From assembly GCA_963832715.1 (NCBI GenBank), contig CAWHVB010000006.1:186001-250000 (forward strand): 64,000 bases of DNA. Reading direction: 5' to 3'. A program made the position numbers and the translations under genes. The number at the start of each line of letters is the position of its first letter. Within the stretch, counting starts at the first letter, position 1. The DNA comes from DATFVA01 sp963832715. GTDB lineage: Bacteria; Bacteroidota; Ignavibacteria; Ignavibacteriales; Ignavibacteriaceae. This document shows positions 36,375 through 44,098 of this stretch, in pieces. The notes beneath the pieces are model-generated. The model made no database searches and was not told the DNA's origin. It saw nothing but the letters and a program-made list of their open reading frames with translations.

Positions 36375-37814
36375 CTAATTTCCCCCGGAAAGTTTCACAA
36401 GCCTGGATTCCATTTCAAGGCATTCTTTCTTGAGGAAATTGTACAGCTCTTCAATATGCTTTAACCGTGTACGGAAATTTACCGGGTTTATTCTGAAAAA
36501 TATTCTGCCCTTTAACTCAGTTGTAGAGATCCAGAATTTCCCCGATAATTCTGCCTTACGCGAGATCTCGTTATGCAGCAGATCTACCTCGGAACGTGAG
36601 AGTTTATCTGAATCGAATCTTAAACAAATTGCCGACATAAGAGGATTCACCGCAGGGCGCAGTATTCTGTCTTCTTTGCAAAGTTTATAAAGGTGTTCCG
36701 CCTGGTCAATATTTGAATCGATCCAGCGTCCCAGCTGCCGTGTGCCGTATCTCTTAAAGCTCATCCATACCTTAAGACTCCTGAACCGCCTGCTCTGTTC
36801 AAAGCTGTGAACAAAATACTGAAACCTCTCACTATCAATATTATCTTTTAGATAACTGGGCTGGATACCGAAAGAAAGTGTTAACTGCCGCTTATCTTTC
36901 ACGAGGATGCTTCCGGCATCAAGCGGGGCGTAGAACCATTTATGAGGATCGATGGTTATGGAATCGGCAGTTTCTATACCCTTCAACAAACCTGTCCTTT
37001 TTTCAGATAAAAGTACTCCGCCGCCGTAAGCCGCATCAACATGGAACCAGGCATTGTACCTGCTTGCGATTTCTCTCAAGGCAGGAAGAGGGTCTACTGA
37101 GCCCGTATTAGTTGTTCCCGCCAGCCCGATAATGCAGGCAGGAATAAGATTATTTTTCTTATCCTGTTTTATCTCGCTTTCCAGGGCATCAAGATTTATT
37201 CTGAATTCCTCATCAGTGGGGATTGTTTTAAGTGATTTTCTACCGAGTCCCACCGCATCAACAGCTTTATCTATCGAAACATGCCTTTCCTCAGATACAT
37301 AAACAACGTGTTCAAAAATGGCTCCCTGATGCTGCGCCCTGTTTCCGGAAGACCAGTCCCTCGCAAGTTTCATCCCGATAAAGTTAGCCATCATTCCGCC
37401 GCTGGTAAGGTTGCCTCCCGCAGTCGCAGGCAGTCCTGCAAGATCGCACAGCCACCTAACGGTCCTTTTTTCCATCTCAACTGCGGAGGGTCCTATTGAA
37501 TAAGCTCCCAGGTTCTGATTTAATGTAGAGGCGATAAAATCCCCTAGTATGCCTATCGGTGAAGGGGTCGGTGTAATAAGACCAAAATATCCAGGGTGAT
37601 TAACGTTTGTTGTATAAGGAAATAATTTTTCTTCAAGTTCTTTGATTATCTGCTCTGAAGTTTCACCTTCCCGGGGAACAGGTTCATCAAATAATTTTTC
37701 AATTACTTTCGGATCGGTGTCTTTCAGAAGAGGGTTCTCTTCAATTTTATCAAGATAATCTGAAAGGAGATCAACTAATTTATGTCCTGTTTCTCTGAAT
37801 TCTGATATATTCAT
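36375..37814 (-). CDS. Group II PLP-dependent decarboxylase (aromatic-L-amino-acid decarboxylase-like)
   Basis: 479 residues, the normal length. The family signatures are NVNHPGYFGLITPTPSPIGI near residues 72-91, GNLTSGGMMANFIGMKLARD, WFHVDAAYGGG (cofactor-binding Asp) and DSITIDPHKWFYAPLDAG with the Schiff-base Lys. These proteins decarboxylate aromatic amino acids or related acids such as 2,4-diaminobutyrate. The substrate-specific residues cannot be resolved by eye. It appears as a single gene, with a 69-bp gap to the barrel gene downstream. Confidence 0.9.
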   Translation of the reverse strand: MNISEFRETGHKLVDLLSDYLDKIEENPLLKDTDPKVIEKLFDEPVPREGETSEQIIKELEEKLFPYTTNVNHPGYFGLITPTPSPIGILGDFIASTLNQNLGAYSIGPSAVEMEKRTVRWLCDLAGLPATAGGNLTSGGMMANFIGMKLARDWSSGNRAQHQGAIFEHVVYVSEERHVSIDKAVDAVGLGRKSLKTIPTDEEFRINLDALESEIKQDKKNNLIPACIIGLAGTTNTGSVDPLPALREIASRYNAWFHVDAAYGGGVLLSEKRTGLLKGIETADSITIDPHKWFYAPLDAGSILVKDKRQLTLSFGIQPSYLKDNIDSERFQYFVHSFEQSRRFRSLKVWMSFKRYGTRQLGRWIDSNIDQAEHLYKLCKEDRILRPAVNPLMSAICLRFDSDKLSRSEVDLLHNEISRKAELSGKFWISTTELKGRIFFRINPVNFRTRLKHIEELYNFLKKECLEMESRLVKLSGGN

Positions 37815-37911
37815 TTAATTCCTTATTCGGTTAATAGTAAGTACTGCTGATCGTATTGAGCTTTGACATCAGGCAAAGGTCATAAAGAAATAATCCCGTA
37901 AACAGATTTAT

Positions 37912-38475
37912 TCATTCTATTTCCCGGGGTTCCATTTGTAATTTTATAAAAGGACTATTCTTTTCATTAAAGATAGCAAAGAACAATGCAATAAAAATCT
38001 CAAAGGCGGTTGTTAAGTAGAAGTATAAATATCCTGCTATAGAGAGGTATGAAGCTGCAAATTTAAATATTATCGAAGCTTCATATAAAACCAGCATCAG
38101 GTTAAATATAAGAATACCGCTGTCCTTCGATATTATCATTATAAATTCTCTTAAAAAATAAAGTAGAATGATAAAATGAACCAGGAAAGTAAACATCCTG
38201 ATTTCCGGGTTGCTTAAGTAAATCGCCGCAAATAAAATCAGTATAAGTGTTAACAACAGGTATTTCTTCTTCAGAAGAACTATCAGGATGAATGTACTGA
38301 CTACAAGGTAATAAACTGACGATTCAAGGGGCCGGAACCAGTTTATTATCATAACAATAGGATCGCTTAACGCCAGGATGAGAAAATATAAAAAGTATTT
38401 GCACCCTTTCTGTCTAAAGGGAGGGAGCAGCCAAAACGAGACATTAATGTAAAATATAATTTTCGGTATAATCAT
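37912..38475 (-). CDS. Hydrophobic membrane protein of unknown function
   Basis: 187 residues with about six predicted membrane segments (for example YYLVVSTFILIVLLKKKYLL, LVHFIILLYFLREFIMII and TAFEIFIALFFAIFNEKN) and short loops; the C-terminus is cytoplasmic-like and charged (KLQMEPREIE). No transporter signature. The topology resembles the 7TM sensory-module or small membrane scaffold proteins. It starts 1 bp after the 127-residue gene and lies downstream of the NarL-type two-component system, so it may be an input or output component of that system. Confidence 0.65.
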   Translation of the reverse strand: MIIPKIIFYINVSFWLLPPFRQKGCKYFLYFLILALSDPIVMIINWFRPLESSVYYLVVSTFILIVLLKKKYLLLTLILILFAAIYLSNPEIRMFTFLVHFIILLYFLREFIMIISKDSGILIFNLMLVLYEASIIFKFAASYLSIAGYLYFYLTTAFEIFIALFFAIFNEKNSPFIKLQMEPREIE

Positions 38476-38476
38476 A

Positions 38477-38860
38477 TTATTCCGAGCACCAGGGAGGACA
38501 GAGCGTCCCGAATTCGAGAGTATGATCTCCGTTGGAAATAGTTAAAGTCTCCCCGCGCATCTCAATCGCATTTTCTGCCTTTTTGCCAGTGTTCATAAGT
38601 TCAAGTACTTTTGTTTTAGAATAAACCTTAAACACTGTTCCGGAAGAAACCTCAGCTCCTTCGGGATATAGCAAACTGCGTTCATCACCCAGAATATATA
38701 TTGTTCCGCCAGCAAGATTAAACATCATGAGGTTTACTGTCCTATCCGATAAAGCTTTTAACTGATCGGATGAAATTGTTGCCGACGAAGATACAGGTCC
38801 GAAATCCTGCTCTGCTGTCTCCAGGGAGATTATTTCTCCATACGTATTGCTCTCAGCCAT
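38477..38860 (-). CDS. 127-residue protein with C-terminal CPPWC
   Basis: No signal peptide and no family I recognise. The N-terminal 35 residues are polar (MAESNTYGEIISLETAEQDF). The middle is beta-rich (TVNLMMFNLAGGTIYILGDE), and the extreme C-terminus reads TLCPPWCSE, a Cys-Pro-Pro-Trp-Cys motif three residues from the end. The arrangement could form a small disulfide loop or a metal/thiol site. It lies between the response regulator (45 bp upstream) and a membrane protein gene (1 bp downstream), so the four genes probably form one transcript. Confidence 0.65.
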   Translation of the reverse strand: MAESNTYGEIISLETAEQDFGPVSSSATISSDQLKALSDRTVNLMMFNLAGGTIYILGDERSLLYPEGAEVSSGTVFKVYSKTKVLELMNTGKKAENAIEMRGETLTISNGDHTLEFGTLCPPWCSE

Positions 38861-38905
38861 TGGTCCTCACTTTTGTTTGTTTATAAAGTTAAGATAGAAA
38901 TTCGC

Positions 38906-39595
38906 TCATTCAGCATCCCGGAGTCTTAAACCATTTGCTGTTGAAAAATCTATTGAATACCTGATCAGTTCGGGAAGTGATTTCAGGTTTAATTTCTGCA
39001 TAATCTTTAATCTGTGACTATCAACCGTCCTTTTACTTATGTCTAACTTATCAGCAATTTCGCTGCTGGTCAAGCCCTCGCTTATCAGTGAAAGAACTTC
39101 CTTTTCTTTTTCTGTAAGCCGGGTGGGCTGTATAAAAACAGCCGGCTCAATAAAACTTTCATATTTCTTAATTATTTCTGCTATATCGCTTTCGGAATAT
39201 TGATGTCCGAAATAAGATTTGCCGCCCATAATCGTATGGATTGCATGGATGAGTTCACCCTTCAGGATATTCTTATTGATCAATCCGTTTCCGCCCGATT
39301 TTATTGAGTGATAGATATAATCGGCGCCTTCGTGCATTGAGAGGAATAATATTTTAACGGAAGCATCCCTGTCCCTGATTTCCTTTGCTGCCTCCAGTCC
39401 TGTTTTTTCAGGCATTGAAATATCAATCAATATTAAATCAGGAAGAAGATCCTTATAAAGTTTAACCACGTCGCTCCCGTTTGAAGCTTCACCGATTATT
39501 TCAATATCCTCTTCATCACGGATAAGACTAATAACACCACTTCTGAAAAGTGTATGATCGTCTGCAATCAGAATTTTTATTTTTTTCCCTGTCAT
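38906..39595 (-). CDS. NarL/LuxR-family response regulator
   Basis: 229 residues: receiver domain with acidic pocket Asp12-Asp13 and phospho-acceptor Asp58 (LILIDISMPEKTG), conserved Thr/Ser switch (LFLSMHE) and Lys (INKN region), linker, then a GerE-type helix-turn-helix (TRLTEKEKEVLSLISEGLTS, SEIADKLDISKRTVDSHRLK). It is directly adjacent (0 bp) to its kinase gene. Regulators of this class bind inverted-repeat sites as dimers. The palindromes at 41077 and 41254, just beyond the kinase operon, are candidate targets. Confidence 0.92.
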   Translation of the reverse strand: MTGKKIKILIADDHTLFRSGVISLIRDEEDIEIIGEASNGSDVVKLYKDLLPDLILIDISMPEKTGLEAAKEIRDRDASVKILFLSMHEGADYIYHSIKSGGNGLINKNILKGELIHAIHTIMGGKSYFGHQYSESDIAEIIKKYESFIEPAVFIQPTRLTEKEKEVLSLISEGLTSSEIADKLDISKRTVDSHRLKIMQKLNLKSLPELIRYSIDFSTANGLRLRDAE

Positions 39596-40741
39596 TTAAT
39601 TTCCCTTTATTGGAATAGTTGCCATAATCACCGTACCCTGGCCCGGTGTCGAATCTATTTTAATTTCTCCCCCGAAACTTTCTACCCGTTCTTTCATATT
39701 CAGTAAGCCGAATCCCCCCGGTTCCTGCTGGTTTGCAGCTGAATTCGGATCAAAGCCTGAACCGTTATCCGATACAATCAGCCGCAGGTTATTAGTATTA
39801 TCCTGTATAATCAGGTTAAACTCATTTGCCTGCGAATGCTTTATAATATTATTAAGCGTCTCCTGGGCAAGCCTGAAAGTAAATAGTTCGAGTTTCTTAT
39901 CAAGTCTTCCGTTGAGACTGTGTATATTAAGCGACCCTTTTATGCCGCTCTGATCTGTCACTAATTTTACAAGTGAAGTGACCGCAGCTGCTAATCCAAG
40001 TTCATCGAGTATTTTAGGTCTGAGATTATAAATAATTGTTTTCAGCTCCTTTAGCGTATCTTCAAGTACATTGTTCAGTTCATTTATATCATTAGTATCG
40101 GACGTATTGCTGAGCTGTTCCTCCATTTTCTGCAGTCTTAATCTGATTAATAAGAGTCCCTGACCAATACTATCATGCAGTTCTGAGGCAATCCTGTTCC
40201 TCTCGTCTTCGATCTGCTCCTGTAGATAATTCCCCAATTTTTTCAAACGGTCTTCCAGGATTTTTCTCTTGGTTATATCACGGAAATATATCTGCGCAAT
40301 GCGAAGGTTAGAGTTGCCGACAAAAAGAACGGTATAATGGTTTTCAAATAATTTAAGTGTACCGGAGAATTTGCTATCGGTTTCAATTCCATTTTTAATT
40401 TCATTCAGAGAGAGGAACGGCAGGATTGTGAGAATATTTCCGGATCCTGTATTCAACGATAGTAGATCCTTTGCCGCCTGGTTGCTTAAAAGAACCCTTC
40501 CTATTATATCGATCCTGATTATAGGGTCAGGATCAAGTTCAGCAAACAAAGCCATCAGCCTGCTGTTTTTAAGTTCTAATTCGTGTTTTTCGTGCTGGTG
40601 CTTTCTATTAAGCGGCAGAATAATGTATTTCGAGATAAAGTAGACTAAAACCGTAATCAGTACTACAAAAAGAAGGGAGAAGAGAATAGGGTTGTTCGGA
40701 GACAGAAAGTACTTTAGATACTCATGTAACTCGTCTTTCAT
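39596..40741 (-). CDS. HisKA_3-type sensor histidine kinase
   Basis: 381 residues: one membrane segment near residues 18-42 (ILFSLLFVVLITVLVYFISK), a PAS-like domain (about 60-155), then the DHp helix of NarX/DesK-type kinases with His189 in IASELHDSIGQG and a HATPase domain (NGSGFD, GGFGLLNMKERV). The periplasmic part is almost absent, so it may sense through the membrane, a partner protein or the PAS domain. It pairs with the adjacent NarL-type regulator. Its start overlaps the 88-residue gene upstream by 20 bp. Confidence 0.9.
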   Translation of the reverse strand: MKDELHEYLKYFLSPNNPILFSLLFVVLITVLVYFISKYIILPLNRKHQHEKHELELKNSRLMALFAELDPDPIIRIDIIGRVLLSNQAAKDLLSLNTGSGNILTILPFLSLNEIKNGIETDSKFSGTLKLFENHYTVLFVGNSNLRIAQIYFRDITKRKILEDRLKKLGNYLQEQIEDERNRIASELHDSIGQGLLLIRLRLQKMEEQLSNTSDTNDINELNNVLEDTLKELKTIIYNLRPKILDELGLAAAVTSLVKLVTDQSGIKGSLNIHSLNGRLDKKLELFTFRLAQETLNNIIKHSQANEFNLIIQDNTNNLRLIVSDNGSGFDPNSAANQQEPGGFGLLNMKERVESFGGEIKIDSTPGQGTVIMATIPIKGN

Positions 40742-40988
40742 AACAGCTCACAATTCCGGGATACAGCTTTTGGCTGAGCTGCTGCAGCGGGCGCTGTCTC
40801 TGAAATTGTATGGAAGTATCTTTATTGAAGGAGTCAATAGCGTCAAATATGATATTATCAGATACATTCGGGAAATATTCCTGAACCTTTTTCTTAAAAT
40901 AGTATTTATCCTGGTACTCCTCAATATTGAATAAATTTTCTTCAAATATTGTTTTAATTACGATATGGAAATTTTTAAATGAGATCAT
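40722..40988 (-). CDS. Small protein of 88 residues upstream of the kinase
   Basis: From the ATG at 40988: a Phe/Ile/Tyr-rich, amphipathic sequence (MISFKNFHIVIKTIFEENLF, then DKYYFKKKVQEYFPNVSDNI) with a basic C-terminus. The codons look coding and the frame overlaps the kinase start by 20 bp, which favours translational coupling. No family recognised. If real, it is the first gene of the two-component operon and faces the divergent small-RNA promoters. The alternative is an untranslated leader with a chance frame. Confidence 0.45.
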   Translation of the reverse strand: MISFKNFHIVIKTIFEENLFNIEEYQDKYYFKKKVQEYFPNVSDNIIFDAIDSFNKDTSIQFQRQRPLQQLSQKLYPGIVSCYERRVT

Positions 40989-41076
40989 TTTTTTTAGATG
41001 GAATATAATGCGTTTTTTTGATCAGCGAATCAGTACAATTACCTATATGACATTTTTTTTCCCGGGAATACAAAAC

Positions 41077-41092
41077 TCAGTACTTATACTGA
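41077..41092. promoter_or_regulatory. Palindromic operator 1 (TCAGTACTTATACTGA)
   Basis: TCAGTA-CTTA-TACTGA is a 16-bp site with perfect 6-bp arms. It ends 22 bp before the TAnnTTTG element of the first small RNA. Its centre lies about 43 bp upstream of the inferred start, the usual place for a class II activator. The identical site recurs at 41254. A half site TCAGTA is at 41030, close to the start of the two-component operon on the other strand. Confidence 0.65.
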
Positions 41093-41114
41093 TGTATTCA
41101 TAATTTTAATGTAT

Positions 41115-41122
41115 TACTTTTG
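41115..41122 (+). promoter_or_regulatory. Bacteroidota -7 promoter element of small RNA 1
   Basis: TACTTTTG matches the Bacteroidota primary-sigma -7 consensus TAnnTTTG at every fixed position. No TTTG/TTG -33 element is found at the expected 19-21 bp upstream. That place is taken by the end of the palindromic operator, which suggests the promoter needs an activator. Confidence 0.6.
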
Positions 41123-41127
41123 AAATA

Positions 41128-41221
41128 AGAAGTACACTCTATGGGGTAGGATGAACTTCTGAACTTTATAGTGCTTCAACACACTCTCTCCAGACCCCTG
41201 CACCCAATGCAGGGGTTTTTT
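41128..41221 (+). ncRNA. Small RNA 1 of a tandem sibling pair
   Basis: About 94 nt, start inferred 5-6 nt after TACTTTTG. Hairpin 1: AGAAGT (41128-41133) pairs with ACTTCT (41155-41160), with GGGGTAGGA (41143-41151) in the loop. Hairpin 2: AGTG (41170-41173) pairs with CACT (41182-41185), with TTCAAC in the loop. An intrinsic terminator ends it. There is no credible reading frame: the only ATGs give M-G-stop and M-N-F-stop. The second copy keeps the loops and operator but changes the stem pairs to other complementary pairs (AGAAGA/TCTTCT), which supports structure at the RNA level. I know no described family that matches. Confidence 0.65.
41195..41221 (+). terminator. Intrinsic terminator of small RNA 1
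   Basis: CCCCTGCA (41195-41202) pairs perfectly with TGCAGGGG (41208-41215) around CCCAA, followed by six T. No plus-strand gene lies upstream, so it must end a non-coding transcript. Confidence 0.9.
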
Positions 41222-41253
41222 ATGCGTTTTTAGCGAAATTTTTTTTCCGGATA

Positions 41254-41269
41254 TCAGTACTTATACTGA
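41254..41269. promoter_or_regulatory. Palindromic operator 2 (TCAGTACTTATACTGA)
   Basis: Identical to operator 1 at all 16 positions plus the following TGT. It also ends exactly 22 bp before its TAnnTTTG element, while the sequence around it has diverged. The same site and spacing in both units point to selection for regulator binding. Confidence 0.65.
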
Positions 41270-41291
41270 TGTGCTTTAGAAATTAAGTGAT

Positions 41292-41299
41292 TAATTTTG
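41292..41299 (+). promoter_or_regulatory. Bacteroidota -7 promoter element of small RNA 2
   Basis: TAATTTTG is a second exact match to TAnnTTTG, 22 bp after operator 2 and 7 bp before the first hairpin of small RNA 2. As in unit 1 there is no recognisable -33 element. Confidence 0.6.
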
Positions 41300-41305
41300 G
41301 GGTGT

Positions 41306-41403
41306 AAGAAGATTATGACCCGAGGGGTAGGACAGTCTTCTAACTAAAAAATGAGAGGTTCAACTCATTATGACCTCCGCTTAGCCGCGGAGGTTATTTT
41401 TTT
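41306..41403 (+). ncRNA. Small RNA 2 of a tandem sibling pair
   Basis: About 97 nt. Hairpin 1: AGAAGA (41307-41312) pairs with TCTTCT (41336-41341), with GGGGTAGGA (41324-41332) in the loop as in copy 1. Hairpin 2: AATGAG (41350-41355) pairs with CTCATT (41364-41369), loop AGGTTCAA, sharing TTCAAC with copy 1. The intrinsic terminator at 41373 ends it. A 10-codon frame (MTRGVGQSSN) exists but is not conserved in copy 1. The two units look like an old tandem duplication of about 214 bp that begins at ATGCGTTTTT (41008 and 41222). Confidence 0.65.
41373..41403 (+). terminator. Intrinsic terminator of small RNA 2
   Basis: ACCTCCGC (41373-41380) pairs with GCGGAGGT (41387-41394) around TTAGCC, followed by TATTTTTTT. 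The T tract is only on the plus-strand side, so it serves the small RNA rather than the minus-strand T9SS gene that ends at 41402. Confidence 0.88.
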
Positions 41404-42841
41404 ATTTGAGCAGGATCATTTTCTTCACTGCTGAGTAGGTGCCGGCATTCAGCCTGTAATAGTAAACTCCACTTGAAAGGTTTGATGCATCAAAATTTAT
41501 AGTGTGGCTGCCCCTGGCAAGATAATTCTGTTCAATTGTCTTCACTTCTTCCCCTAATGAATTATATATTTTCAGGGAAATGAATCCGTCTTTAGGCAGG
41601 GTGAAGCTGATGGTGGTAGAAGGATTAAAAGGATTCGGATAATTCTGGTATAGTCTGAATTCACCGGGCTTTTGGGCGAGTTCATTTATTCCGGAAACCA
41701 ATCCCTTATACAGTGTGACGGTACCCCCGTCGGGAATAACAGAGGTTTCGATAATAGTGCTTCCGCCTGATGAATACGAAGAAGTGTAATCATAAAATGA
41801 ACCCTGGAAGACTGATACTGTCGACCAGTCGTTTGGTACAATGATGTCTGCTGTGAGCGGGAAATTGTATATATCATTATTCAGTGTATCTGTAATATTA
41901 ATTTTTATGCTGGTATCGGTAACAGATATAATATTATAATCGTAGCATTCTCTCTCCTTCATATACCGGGTGATATCCTTTACGGGTGCTACCCATAAAT
42001 CGCCATTTGATTCAGCGTCTGATACGTACTGACAAGCGGAATTGAACCACTGAACAGAGATAGGCTGGTAGGATCCCTGTGCGATAGCTGATGCAATGGA
42101 ATCGAAAGGAATGACATCATGTGCCTGCAGAAGTCCCCACTTTCCGTGGTTTACAGTGTTATCTACATAATCTTCGAATTGCTGAAGCTCATCAAGATCA
42201 TCAGAAGGAGTATTTCTCGGCATATCGAATTCAATCACACGGGACCCTATTTTATACCACTGCTGTCCTGATAATGTCGAATCAACAGGGTTATCCGAAA
42301 TGGCGCGTGCAACTTCGTAAAACTCAGCGGTATAATTAAGGACATCGTTATCGTATTCCGAGTAGGGATATGCTAAATCAATGCATTTTTTTTCCGGGAT
42401 TTTTCGTTCCACACTTTTCTTCGATTGATATAACTCGTATATCAAGGTCCCTGAGGTTAAAGTGTCGCCGATCGCAAGGTTCTGAAGGTGAGGGTGAGTG
42501 ACTGTGTGGGAGCCAATCTCGTTTCCCGCATCTGACATCTCAATGAACTCAGGCCAGGTGCCGTATCTCCAGTAGGGTCCGTAGGGATCATCGAGCGGAC
42601 CGGTAATCACATAGAATGTCCCCTTGAACCCAAATTGTTCAAAGATGGGAAAAACATAATCATATTGCGACTGCATACAATCATCAAAAGTAAAACTGAA
42701 TGCAGCGGTCTTATCATCTTTCCACTTTTTTATAGAAACATCACCTGCAGCATCCGGTTTAGTCTGAGGGAATATGCTCCCCGGAAATATTATTATCGAT
42801 ATGAACACCAATAGTAACAGAAGCCTGGAACCAACTTTCAT
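41402..42841 (-). CDS. Secreted polysaccharide deacetylase-like protein with T9SS sorting domain
   Basis: 479 residues. A signal peptide (LLLLLVFISIIIFPGSIFPQ) is followed by a NodB-homology domain with the metal/catalytic Asp pair in FSFTFDDCMQSQYDYVFPIF and the metal His pair in GSHTVTHPHLQNL, and a later LLQAHDVIPFDS. The last 80 residues are a T9SS sorting domain (NYPNPFNPSTTISF, terminal KKMILLK). It probably removes acetyl groups from an extracellular polysaccharide. It is divergent from a CBM20-like esterase gene 126 bp away, a related role in carbohydrate work. Confidence 0.87.
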   Translation of the reverse strand: MKVGSRLLLLLVFISIIIFPGSIFPQTKPDAAGDVSIKKWKDDKTAAFSFTFDDCMQSQYDYVFPIFEQFGFKGTFYVITGPLDDPYGPYWRYGTWPEFIEMSDAGNEIGSHTVTHPHLQNLAIGDTLTSGTLIYELYQSKKSVERKIPEKKCIDLAYPYSEYDNDVLNYTAEFYEVARAISDNPVDSTLSGQQWYKIGSRVIEFDMPRNTPSDDLDELQQFEDYVDNTVNHGKWGLLQAHDVIPFDSIASAIAQGSYQPISVQWFNSACQYVSDAESNGDLWVAPVKDITRYMKERECYDYNIISVTDTSIKINITDTLNNDIYNFPLTADIIVPNDWSTVSVFQGSFYDYTSSYSSGGSTIIETSVIPDGGTVTLYKGLVSGINELAQKPGEFRLYQNYPNPFNPSTTISFTLPKDGFISLKIYNSLGEEVKTIEQNYLARGSHTINFDASNLSSGVYYYRLNAGTYSAVKKMILLK

Positions 42842-42967
42842 ACTAAAAATCTTTAGATTTTGAAAAATAATGCACTAATATAATTGATAATTTTTACAAT
42901 TCTGTTAGTAAAATAATTCTCTTATTTTGCAGTGTTAAAAAATATTTTTAGTTCACTCGGATCTTAA

Positions 42968-44098
42968 ATGAAATACTGGCTGTTCATTATTCTTTCGTTC
43001 CTCACGGTAAGGGCACAGGAATCCCGGGAAGTAACATTTAGAATTCTCACAAATAATATACCGGACAGTGAAAAAGTGTATATAACCGGAAATAGGCCTG
43101 AATTGGGTAACTGGCATCCCGATAAAATTTCTTTAATTAATACATCGGACAATTTATGGGAATTATCTGTTTCATTTCTAGCCGGTGATAGTGTTGAGTA
43201 CAAATTCACCCGCGGTTCGTGGGATACAGAAGCAGTAATGGAGAATGGTACAGTTCCCGGCAACTATAAACTTGTTGTAAACGACGATACCACAATTAAC
43301 CTTGGTATTGAATACTGGAAAGATCAGTTCTCTTATAAACTCAAAGGCCAGGTCACAGGCAAGTTAGACTACTACAGAGATATGAAGGGGAAAGGTATAC
43401 TTCCCCGGGATATTTCCGTGTGGCTTCCTCCCGGCTATGAGAATGAAACGGATCAAAGGTATCCTGTCCTTTATATGCAGGATGGACAAAATCTATTTGA
43501 TCCCTCTACATCAGCGTTCGGCATTGATTGGCAGATGGATGAAACTGCCGATAGTCTTATAAAAAATGATATAATTAAACCGGTTATTATAGTAGGACTG
43601 GCGAATACGAAATGGAGATCTTCTGAGTATGCTGATAATGATACAGGCCGCGCCTATATGAATTTTATCGTAAGAAAGGTCAAGCCGTTTATTGATTCGG
43701 TATACAGGACATTGAAGGATCCTGAAAATACCGCTGTCGGGGGGTCTTCCCTGGGAGCGCTGATATCCTTCATGCTCGGATGGAATTATCCCGGTATCTT
43801 TTCTAAAGTTATGTGTATATCGCCTGCATTGAAATATAAATATATCGACTACGTAGATGATGTTGAGGCATATAATGGCATTCACAAAAACCTGAAGTTT
43901 TATTTTGATTGGGGCGGCAATAGTCTGGATTCTCTGCTCGCTCCTGGCACCAAAGAGATGATAAATGCTCTGGAAGAGAAAGGTTACAGAGAAGGTAAAG
44001 ATATTTTATGGTATGAAGATAAAGAGGGACAGCATAACGAGGCTTCATGGGCCAAAAGAGTATGGCGTCCGCTGGAGTTTTTCTTTAAGAAAATCTGA
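42968..44098 (+). CDS. Exported alpha/beta-hydrolase esterase with N-terminal CBM20-like domain
   Basis: 376 residues. The signal peptide ends at VRA-QE. Residues 20-110 look like a CBM20 starch-binding fold (VYITGNRPELGNWHPDKISL, VEYKFTRGSWDTEAVMENG). An esterase D/enterochelin-esterase-type catalytic domain follows: YPVLYMQDGQNLFDPSTSAF, nucleophile Ser in AVGGSSLGALISFML, and the final GQHNEASWAKR with the catalytic His. It should act on an ester in the periplasm or outside the cell, perhaps on a polysaccharide. It converges on an M15 peptidase gene with no gap. Confidence 0.87.
   Translation: MKYWLFIILSFLTVRAQESREVTFRILTNNIPDSEKVYITGNRPELGNWHPDKISLINTSDNLWELSVSFLAGDSVEYKFTRGSWDTEAVMENGTVPGNYKLVVNDDTTINLGIEYWKDQFSYKLKGQVTGKLDYYRDMKGKGILPRDISVWLPPGYENETDQRYPVLYMQDGQNLFDPSTSAFGIDWQMDETADSLIKNDIIKPVIIVGLANTKWRSSEYADNDTGRAYMNFIVRKVKPFIDSVYRTLKDPENTAVGGSSLGALISFMLGWNYPGIFSKVMCISPALKYKYIDYVDDVEAYNGIHKNLKFYFDWGGNSLDSLLAPGTKEMINALEEKGYREGKDILWYEDKEGQHNEASWAKRVWRPLEFFFKKI

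Noticed and set aside
40692..40934. Plus-strand open frame of 80 codons opposite the kinase start
   Set aside because: Antisense to the kinase and the 88-residue gene, no ribosome site, no recognisable domain.
41315..41347. 10-codon frame MTRGVGQSSN in small RNA 2 as a peptide gene
   Set aside because: No Shine-Dalgarno and the frame is not kept in copy 1, where ATGGGGTAG stops at once.
41350..41369. Loop GGTTCAAC of small RNA 2 as a tRNA T-arm
   Set aside because: The stem pairs as AATGAG/CTCATT, not as a T-arm, and no other tRNA arms are present; the same loop word recurs in copy 1 in another stem.
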